Shown: positions 35,670 through 41,826 of the stretch, in pieces
Layout: each line of letters begins with the position of its first letter
Numbering within the stretch: position 1 is the first letter of the stretch
NCBI GenBank assembly: GCA_040383485.1
Contig: JBEIDK010000016.1
Span: 1-41,826, forward strand
Direction: 5' to 3'
DNA from: JBEIDK01 sp040383485
GTDB taxonomy: Bacteria; Bacteroidota; Bacteroidia; UBA4408
DNA: 41,826 nt
Position numbers and translations under genes: made by a program
Notes under the pieces: generated by a model
The model's input: the letters and a program-made list of their open reading frames with translations, nothing else
The model's database searches: none
What the model was told of the DNA's origin: nothing

Positions 35670-37523
35670 TTAATCCCAAAATCTCCAAATAACACCAAGC
35701 CTAAACATACGATTGTACATTGGATAATTTGGGGTTTGATAATAAATGTTTAATGGGTATAAGCCATTATTAACGTTGCTTATTTTAAAAAACACTCTTA
35801 CTTGTTGAATTTTAAAATTAAAAAAAACATCTACTTGAGGATAGCCACCAACCAACAATTTGTCTTGCAAATAAAATTGGTTAAGCAAAGGCATATAAGA
35901 ATTGCCATAATAATTTGATGAGTAATTTAACTCTAACCCTGCTTGACTAAATAATGCATGTTTGAATAAGAATCCCTCAAAATATATTTGTTCTGAAATT
36001 GAAAATTCTGGAAGTCTTAATAAGTCAAAATTAGCTAAGTTTTTTTGATAAAGAATTCTTGAATTGATGTGTAATTTATTTAGTTTTAAGGGGTGAGAAA
36101 TTTCAGCTTTTATAAGTTGGGCAGCGTTAACACTTTGCATAGGTTTAGCTATGGTATCAAAATAAACAAAGTTGCTAATTTGATTAAATGATGCATTGAA
36201 TGATGTTTTTTCACCATTAGCAAATATTTCTAACTGGGTAATGGAAATTTTTTTTAAGTCATTCTTCCATTTAAATAAATCATTAAAATAGTTTTTTTGT
36301 ATGAATGTTGCCTCCGATAATTGATTCGTAAACTTTAAACCAATTTTAAATACCTGATTAAGCATTAATTTAGTGTTATTGATGCTTGTATTGAAATTAT
36401 AATCACCTTTGTTAAAACCTGCAATAGATTGGTTAAAGTAAGCACTAAAATGGTAGTTTAAATTAATGTCTGTACTAAAATTAGCAAACATCCAAACATT
36501 ATTAAAATTGCTTCTAAGCGCAGGTTGAGAAACATAATTATAACTGTGTTTTATACCTATTTCATAACCTGTCTTAGTTTTACTTTCTCTAGAAATGAGT
36601 TGTTCAAATCCTATTGTATTATCAATATTCTGATGGTACAAGAATTGCTTAATTTTTGAGGTGTCAAAATTAATATTATTCAATTGAAAATTTTCCAGTG
36701 AATCTATAAAGCGCATTCTGTTTTCTGAAAATTCAAGGCTATGAAACAAATGTTTTTTACCAAATTGATTTAAAGTAAAATCTGTGGCATTAGTATCTTG
36801 GATTGGACTAAAATTATAGAATTGTTTTAAACAGATGTTACTGCTATTCTTTTTGAAAAGTGCTTTATTTAAATTGGTTTCAACAATTTGTGGATTCAGT
36901 CGTTCACCTCTTATATCAAATAAATTAGAATATAGAACACCTCCATTCTCTTTATGAAAAATAGTATTAATAGTTGTATTTAAAATAACCAAATACTTTT
37001 TGTTTTTTGAATGGTAGTTAAAGTTAAAGTTAAAGTTTATATGATGTGGGATTTGATTATTATAAAAAGCTTCAGTTCTTGAAGTGCGCAATGAAGAGGT
37101 GAAATTTAAATACTTCCCAAAATTCTGTGTGTGTAAAAATGAAAAATATGATTCTTTTTTAGAGCCTACACCAAAACCCATATCAGTAAGTGGTTTTGCA
37201 GCACTATAAAACAATGTACTTTTAGGTTCGAATTCAAATAACTGATAAACATTGTCCATTAACCTAAATCCTGAATAGTCCAAAGGATCAAAGATTAATT
37301 TTCTTTGAGGAAGAACTATAGTTCCTGAACTTGCGAAACCAAATTCTTGTTGAAAAGGAATTTGATTATGGAAATTATCAAGTGAACTATCTAATGATAA
37401 TTTTTCCTTCAAACAGTTATTGAATGATACCAGTTTCATGGTATCTAAATCATGAGAAAAAAGTTTATTTAATGGTAGGATAATTAATAGTGCCGAGAGA
37501 AATAAAAGTCTATAGAGTTTCAA
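35670..37523 (-). CDS. Porin_10-like outer-membrane beta-barrel
   Basis: About 617 residues, exported: the signal LKLYRLLFLSALLIILPLNK is read from a TTG at 37523. It resembles the Bacteroidota putative porin family (Porin_10): FDPLDYSGFRLMDNVYQLFEFEPKS near the N-terminus, long alternating strands, repeated aromatic turns, and the end MYNRMFRLGVIWRFWD with its terminal aromatic. The frame stays open upstream to a TTG at 37613, but that form overlaps the SiaC-like gene by 56 bases and adds a poor N-terminus. It begins 34 bases after that gene's stop, so they are probably cotranscribed. What passes through the barrel is unknown. Confidence 0.82.
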   Translation of the reverse strand: MKLYRLLFLSALLIILPLNKLFSHDLDTMKLVSFNNCLKEKLSLDSSLDNFHNQIPFQQEFGFASSGTIVLPQRKLIFDPLDYSGFRLMDNVYQLFEFEPKSTLFYSAAKPLTDMGFGVGSKKESYFSFLHTQNFGKYLNFTSSLRTSRTEAFYNNQIPHHINFNFNFNYHSKNKKYLVILNTTINTIFHKENGGVLYSNLFDIRGERLNPQIVETNLNKALFKKNSSNICLKQFYNFSPIQDTNATDFTLNQFGKKHLFHSLEFSENRMRFIDSLENFQLNNINFDTSKIKQFLYHQNIDNTIGFEQLISRESKTKTGYEIGIKHSYNYVSQPALRSNFNNVWMFANFSTDINLNYHFSAYFNQSIAGFNKGDYNFNTSINNTKLMLNQVFKIGLKFTNQLSEATFIQKNYFNDLFKWKNDLKKISITQLEIFANGEKTSFNASFNQISNFVYFDTIAKPMQSVNAAQLIKAEISHPLKLNKLHINSRILYQKNLANFDLLRLPEFSISEQIYFEGFLFKHALFSQAGLELNYSSNYYGNSYMPLLNQFYLQDKLLVGGYPQVDVFFNFKIQQVRVFFKISNVNNGLYPLNIYYQTPNYPMYNRMFRLGVIWRFWD

Positions 37524-37557
37524 GAAGTTTGAACAATATTGAAGATGAATGGGGTGT

Positions 37558-37932
37558 TTAAATTGTAACAAAGTCAAATTTAAAATCAACAAAATATTGA
37601 AATTGTTCTCCAATCAAACGCATATCTTCATCATCCTTCGCAAACCGCCATTGAACCTTTAGGTTTTTATTTTTATCTCTTTTGGTATTCATAAGTTTAA
37701 ACAAATCGGCCATATACTTTTGAGTTGAGGTATTGAAATAATCAAGTTCAAATTTCACAATGGTTTCATCATTTTCATCTTTCAAATACTCTTCGAACCA
37801 AGCTAAAATAGGAGCATACACCTTTTCTGGATTGTGGGGTATTGAACGCCCATATATTTTAAAAATACCTGATTCTTTATCTAAAATAATATTTGGTTTT
37901 TCTTCGCTACCTTCTAAAATTATTTTTTCCAT
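37558..37932 (-). CDS. SiaC-like (DUF1987) phosphoprotein, copy 4, paired with a porin
   Basis: A 124-residue SiaC/DUF1987 protein read from the ATG at 37932 (MEKIILEGSEEKPNIILDK). The longer frame from 37992 adds 20 residues unlike the family start. It keeps GRSIPHNPEKVY, W45 in the central helix, and LDYFNTSTQK with T68 at the phosphothreonine position, then an acidic KDDEDMRLIG. It differs from the others by having KP where they have TP at position 12-13. No kinase or phosphatase gene is adjacent; it stands alone before the porin-like gene, 2.8 kb from the main operon, so it would depend on enzymes encoded elsewhere. Confidence 0.85.
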   Translation of the reverse strand: MEKIILEGSEEKPNIILDKESGIFKIYGRSIPHNPEKVYAPILAWFEEYLKDENDETIVKFELDYFNTSTQKYMADLFKLMNTKRDKNKNLKVQWRFAKDDEDMRLIGEQFQYFVDFKFDFVTI

Positions 37933-38036
37933 TTTGTTACCTGTGCCACAAAGAAAGTATTTTTTTTTAATTGTATTAATGACACTTAACATATCTTGAA
38001 AACTGTTGTACCTAATAATTATTAAAGCTTGCCCTC

Positions 38037-38070
38037 TTGGTTATAAATAATTATTCTACATTTATCTTTT
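38037..38070 (+). promoter_or_regulatory. Possible promoter of coaD
   Basis: TTG (38037-38039), a 23-base spacer and TATCTTTT (38063-38070), one mismatch from TAnnTTTG. It lies 12 bases before the coaD ATG. Confidence 0.35.
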
Positions 38071-38082
38071 TTAGGATAAATT

Positions 38083-38541
38083 ATGTCTCACATCGCTATT
38101 TTTCCAGGGTCTTTTGATCCTTTTACCAAAGGCCATGAATCGGTTATATATAAGGCTCTGCCTTTATTTACTGAAATTATTATTGGTATTGGAATTAATA
38201 GTAACAAACAATATTATTTTAGCCTTGAAAATAGAATAAAATATATCGAAACTATTTTTGCAGGTGAAAAAAGGATAAGCGTAAAATCTTACACCGGACT
38301 TACAATTGATTTTTGCAAAAAGGTAAATGCTAACTATATCATTAGAGGTTTAAGAAATGCAGCCGACTTTGACTTTGAATGTAATATTGCACAAATGAAC
38401 CATGCTATGCTGCCTAAAGTAGAAAGTGTTTTCCTAGTTACTGATCCAGAATTTTGCGCTATAAGTTCAACAGTGGTTAGAGAGATTATTAGAAATGGTG
38501 GTGATGCAAGCGCTTTTTTAGCAAAAGGTTTGTTGCCATAA
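38083..38541 (+). CDS. coaD: Phosphopantetheine adenylyltransferase CoaD
   Basis: A 152-residue cytosolic enzyme that joins 4'-phosphopantetheine and ATP to dephospho-CoA, the fourth step of CoA synthesis. The nucleotidyltransferase motif TKGH (H18) is in FPGSFDPFTKGHESV. The family's GLTIDFCKKVNANYIIRGLRNAADFDFE and the C-terminal ISSTVVREII are intact. Length is normal. It is divergent from the fourth SiaC-like gene and convergent with the NlpC/P60 gene. Confidence 0.96.
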   Translation: MSHIAIFPGSFDPFTKGHESVIYKALPLFTEIIIGIGINSNKQYYFSLENRIKYIETIFAGEKRISVKSYTGLTIDFCKKVNANYIIRGLRNAADFDFECNIAQMNHAMLPKVESVFLVTDPEFCAISSTVVREIIRNGGDASAFLAKGLLP

Positions 38542-38564
38542 TTAATTTAAAACATTAGAATTGT

Positions 38565-39062
38565 TTAAAGTATTCTCATGCACTTTACAAATACTTTTTT
38601 ATTATGAGGCTTTGATAAGTCATCTTCTAAAACTCCAAGTTTAGTGCTGGCATGTATAAATTTAATGGCATTAACATCATCAATGTTACTAATTATACCT
38701 ACATGGTCTATTTCATTTTTGGTGTTTACATCGAATCTAAAAAAGACTAAATCTCCTACTTTACATTTTTGAAGTGATACTTCTTTGCCACATTTACTTT
38801 GCTCAATGCTCCTTCTTGGTAATGATACATCAATTTTTTCGAAGCTGATTTTTACCAATGCACTGCAATCAATTCCTGATTTATCTATCCCTCCTAATTT
38901 ATACTTCGTTCCCTTATAACTTAAGGCAGTTTTTATAACTAAATTAACCCTTTCGTTACTTTTTGTATTTGCTTTATTGCCATGCCTAAATAATGCGCAT
39001 GAACTTATCAAGGATGCAATAATTATAATGTATAGAAGTTTAATCTGGCAATTTAATTTCAC
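38565..39062 (-). CDS. NlpC/P60-family lipoprotein, cell-wall peptidase
   Basis: A 165-residue lipoprotein (signal ending LISSC, lipid cysteine C22) with an NlpC/P60 cysteine-peptidase domain. The triad is visible: C66 in GIDCSALV, H120 in IDHVGII, and H137 in FIHAST. LPRRSIEQSKCG and KVGDLVFFRF are usual family stretches. Such enzymes cut gamma-D-glutamyl-diaminopimelate bonds in peptidoglycan stem peptides. It is small, with no binding module other than its lipid anchor, in the manner of Spr/NlpC. It stands as a single gene between coaD and the M14 peptidase. Confidence 0.92.
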   Translation of the reverse strand: MKLNCQIKLLYIIIIASLISSCALFRHGNKANTKSNERVNLVIKTALSYKGTKYKLGGIDKSGIDCSALVKISFEKIDVSLPRRSIEQSKCGKEVSLQKCKVGDLVFFRFDVNTKNEIDHVGIISNIDDVNAIKFIHASTKLGVLEDDLSKPHNKKVFVKCMRIL

Positions 39063-39141
39063 TTTGAAATAGAATATTATTATAATTATAAAACAAGGTT
39101 ATTAAATCTTCTCAAATAATTATAGATTCGCTAAAAATTAA

Positions 39142-41538
39142 ATGAAAATTGTGAAAATGAAAACATTATTAATACAATTCGCCTTTCTTATATTCCTATC
39201 TAATTTGAGTTTAGCTCAGGAGATGAATTACAAAAGAGTTAAAATTTTTGCTACTGATAAACAATTTCAAGAATTAGTAAATCAAGGACTTTCTATTGAC
39301 CATGGTATTAGAAAATCCAACAAATATATTATTGCAGAAATATCTTCTGAAGAATTGAATATTATAAAAAGTTCAAACTTAAAATTTGATATTTTAATTG
39401 ATGATTTAGTTTTCTATTACCAACATCAAAATGATGGAATTGATATTAAGTCTATTAAAAAGTCATTTATAAGCTCTATTGATTGCAATAACTTTAATAA
39501 TTACCCTGTTCCTCAAAATTTTGACTTAGGTACTTATGCTGGATTTTTCAGATACCAGGAAATGCTTGATAATTTAGATAGCATGGCATCAAAATATCCT
39601 AATTTAATTAAAGCCAGAAGCCCTATTGATACGATGCATACTATACAAGGAAGAGATGTATTTTGGTTGAAAATTTCTGATAATCCAAATGCTAGTGAGC
39701 CTGAACCTAAAATTTTATATGATGCTATTCATCATGCTCGTGAACCAACCTCAATGTCAGAAGTAATTTATTACATGTGGTACTTACTCGAGAATTATGC
39801 TACAAATCCAGACATAAAATATTTAGTCGATAATACCGAAATGTTTTTTATTCCTTGTGTTAATCCTGATGGTTATATACACAATGAAACCTTAACTCCT
39901 AATGGCGGAGGTATGTGGCGTAAAAATAGACGAAACAATGGCAATGGCACTTTTGGTGTAGACCCTAACAGAAATTATGGATATATGTGGGTAGGAACTG
40001 GTTCTTCTGCAAATAGCAATAGCGATTCTTATAGAGGAACAGCACCATTCTCTGAACCGGAAAATAGAATGATGAAATTTATGTGCGAAACCAATAACTT
40101 TACTATTGCGGTTAATGCCCATTCTTTTGGCAACTATTTAATTCATCCATGGGGACACAATACAGATTCACTGCCTCCTGATTCCAATATTTTCAGACGA
40201 TATTCAGCCGAAATGGTAAGAGAAAACGGATATTTAACAGGTACAGGATTAGAGACTGTTGGATATTTCACCAATGGCGATAGTGATGACTGGATGTATG
40301 GAGAGCAAACCACAAAACCTAAAATTTTTAGTATGACGCCCGAAGTTGGTGCCAACGTTAGCCCAAGTGGTTTTTGGCCTCCAGCAACGCAAATTATTGG
40401 TATGTGTCAGAATGCAACAAGTATGAATTTAATGGGTGCAAAATTGATTACATCTTTTGCACAGGTAAAAGATAAAAGTCCATATAATATTTCTAGCCTT
40501 TCATATTATCAAAAATTATCAGTTGAGCGTTTAGGTTATGATATTACAGCTAGTTATGCAGTAAGTTTAACACCACTACAAAATGTTACCAGTATAGGTA
40601 GTACATTAAATTATGCGCAACTTAATTTATTTGATTTGCATTTAGATTCAATTCAAGTTAATTTATCAAATAGTATTCAAGATGGTGATGTATTTTCTTT
40701 CGTTATAAATACAAATAATGGAATACACACATATCGCGATACCATCACAAAAGTCTTTGGAATTGGTGGTAATATATTCTTTGATAATTGCAATGGAATT
40801 ACAAATTGGAATAGTAATTCAACTTGGGGAAATTCAAGCACCATCTTTTATAGTGCACCTTCATCAATAACTGACTCTCCTATTGGAAATTATCCTGATG
40901 AATTTAGTTCAGAAATTATTACAAGCCAAACAATCAATTTACAAAATGCAACATCAGCAACATTAAATTTTTGGGCACGTTGGAACCTAGAAATAGGATT
41001 TGATTATACTCAGGTTTCTGCATCAGCAGATAGCGGTTTAACATGGAAACCTCTTTGTGGATTATATACAAAAAACGGTAATGCTTTGCAGGATTTTAAT
41101 AAACCTATTTACGATGGATTTCAAAATACTTGGGTACAAGAAAAGATGAGTTTAGATGAATTTATTGGTCAAAGTATTTTAATTAAATTTAAACTAGCGT
41201 CAGACCAAGGTACCACTTACGATGGATTTTATTTCGATGATTTATCCGTAAAGGTTTTTGGCGATAGTACAGTAAGTGTGAATGAAATAAGTCAATTTTA
41301 TGAGAATGTAATTTATCCCAATCCTGCTCAAAACAATGTTAGCATTCAATTAGGGACAGAAAAATACAACATGATTACTATTATGGATGCGATTGGTAAT
41401 AATGTATTAGTTAAAAATATATTTAATGAGAAAACTGTTAGTTTTAATGTTTCCAATTTATCTAATGGAATGTATTACATTAAACTATCTGGATTAAATG
41501 AAAATACAAAAACGAGTAAATTTATTATCAGAAAATAA
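39142..41538 (+). CDS. Secreted M14 zinc carboxypeptidase with T9SS tail
   Basis: A 798-residue exported peptidase. After a signal peptide (1-26, ending LSLAQ) and a propeptide-like region (27-125) comes the M14 domain: zinc ligands H198 and E201 in AIHHARE and H327 in NAHSFG, the substrate-binding DPNRNYG (R277), and the catalytic E401 in MTPEVGAN. A domain of about 150 residues (about 540-700; GNIFFDNCNGITNWN, DGFYFDDLSV), as seen in immune-inhibitor/MAM-like modules, precedes a type A T9SS sorting tail (about 720-798; IYPNPAQNNVSI, GMYYIKLSGL, KFIIRK). It removes C-terminal residues from extracellular peptides. The ATG at 39157 is an equally possible start. Confidence 0.94.
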   Translation: MKIVKMKTLLIQFAFLIFLSNLSLAQEMNYKRVKIFATDKQFQELVNQGLSIDHGIRKSNKYIIAEISSEELNIIKSSNLKFDILIDDLVFYYQHQNDGIDIKSIKKSFISSIDCNNFNNYPVPQNFDLGTYAGFFRYQEMLDNLDSMASKYPNLIKARSPIDTMHTIQGRDVFWLKISDNPNASEPEPKILYDAIHHAREPTSMSEVIYYMWYLLENYATNPDIKYLVDNTEMFFIPCVNPDGYIHNETLTPNGGGMWRKNRRNNGNGTFGVDPNRNYGYMWVGTGSSANSNSDSYRGTAPFSEPENRMMKFMCETNNFTIAVNAHSFGNYLIHPWGHNTDSLPPDSNIFRRYSAEMVRENGYLTGTGLETVGYFTNGDSDDWMYGEQTTKPKIFSMTPEVGANVSPSGFWPPATQIIGMCQNATSMNLMGAKLITSFAQVKDKSPYNISSLSYYQKLSVERLGYDITASYAVSLTPLQNVTSIGSTLNYAQLNLFDLHLDSIQVNLSNSIQDGDVFSFVINTNNGIHTYRDTITKVFGIGGNIFFDNCNGITNWNSNSTWGNSSTIFYSAPSSITDSPIGNYPDEFSSEIITSQTINLQNATSATLNFWARWNLEIGFDYTQVSASADSGLTWKPLCGLYTKNGNALQDFNKPIYDGFQNTWVQEKMSLDEFIGQSILIKFKLASDQGTTYDGFYFDDLSVKVFGDSTVSVNEISQFYENVIYPNPAQNNVSIQLGTEKYNMITIMDAIGNNVLVKNIFNEKTVSFNVSNLSNGMYYIKLSGLNENTKTSKFIIRK

Positions 41539-41583
41539 AATGAATTGTTTTAAGCCAGAATTTACTTCAATCAATATATTATT

Positions 41584-41826
41584 ATGTTTAGTAGTTTGAA
41601 AAATTGTAACACTTTTATTATAATAGTATTATTATCTCTAATAGTCTCTTCATGTACAACCTATATTATTCCAATTGAATCATATAAAAGACAATTTGAA
41701 AATATAGATTCAACAAATTTGAAAATAGTTAGAGTACAAGGCCCAGGATTTTTTATTACAGAATATTTAACTGCTCCATTAACAAAAATAGAATGTCAAA
41801 CAAAAGATGGGAAGCCTTCTGTATTA
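41584..41826 (+). CDS. Small lipoprotein, 3' end cut by window edge
   Basis: An open frame of 81 codons runs from the ATG at 41584 to the right edge without a stop. The translation opens with MFSSLKNCNTFIIIVLLSLI and a lipobox-like VSSC, with C24 as the likely lipidated cysteine. It continues TTYIIPIESYKRQF, then IVRVQGPGFFITEYLTAPL. I do not recognise the family. It begins 45 bases after the M14 peptidase gene on the same strand and may share its transcript. Confidence 0.65.
   Translation, partial: MFSSLKNCNTFIIIVLLSLIVSSCTTYIIPIESYKRQFENIDSTNLKIVRVQGPGFFITEYLTAPLTKIECQTKDGKPSVL

Noticed and set aside
23202..37932. A mobile element or prophage as origin of the signalling region
   Set aside because: No integrase, transposase, terminal repeat or tRNA-associated duplication is visible, and base composition resembles the flanks by eye.
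37933..37992. Longer N-terminus for SiaC-like copy 4
   Set aside because: The extra 20 residues do not resemble the family start, while the ATG at 37932 aligns with copies 1-3.

Overview
The window looks like chromosomal DNA of a member of the Bacteroidota. It is strongly AT-rich. Ribosome-binding sites are not evident, but several genes are preceded by -7 elements of the Bacteroidota type (TAnnTTTG), some with a TTG about 18-23 bases upstream. It encodes several proteins with type IX secretion (T9SS) C-terminal tails, a TonB-dependent receptor, a Porin_10-like barrel, an MqnA of the futalosine menaquinone route, and a TPR/coiled-coil phosphatase and a Y_Y_Y-propeller sensor typical of this phylum. 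I saw no rRNA, tRNA, CRISPR array, insertion sequence or phage gene.

Layout. 1-8.2 kb: metK (cut by the left edge), an HD phosphohydrolase, a large propeller/Y_Y_Y/SpoIIE-type phosphatase, then an operon of a histidine kinase, mqnA and a small CoA-binding protein. 8.2-18.4 kb: ordinary metabolic and envelope genes, namely a polysaccharide flippase, a DUF885 lipoprotein, a secreted N-formylglutamate amidohydrolase-like protein, queA, a PaaZ-like bifunctional enzyme, aroE and a PcaF/PaaJ-like thiolase. 18.5-23.0 kb: one giant T9SS-exported beta-propeller/repeat protein ending in a clear intrinsic terminator. 38.1-41.8 kb: coaD, an NlpC/P60 lipoprotein, a secreted M14 carboxypeptidase with a T9SS tail, and the start of a small lipoprotein.

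The remarkable region is 23.2-37.9 kb. Seven closely packed minus-strand genes (34692 down to 23202) encode a membrane sensor with PAS/GAF modules and a PP2C (SpoIIE) output, two SiaC-like (DUF1987) proteins, a TonB-dependent receptor, a TPR/coiled-coil protein that fuses a SpoIIE phosphatase to a SiaB-like kinase, a third SiaC-like protein, and a thioredoxin-like/OmpA-like periplasmic protein. About 3 kb further on, a fourth SiaC-like gene sits directly in front of a Porin_10-like gene. In Pseudomonas aeruginosa, SiaA (phosphatase) and SiaB (kinase) set the phosphorylation of SiaC on a threonine, and unphosphorylated SiaC activates the diguanylate cyclase SiaD. Here the phosphatase, the kinase and four SiaC proteins with the threonine kept are present. 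No GGDEF protein is in the window, and the partners are outer-membrane proteins instead. I infer a multi-branch threonine partner switch linked to envelope or receptor function, whose output is unknown. A third SpoIIE phosphatase (2635-5958) may feed the same switch.
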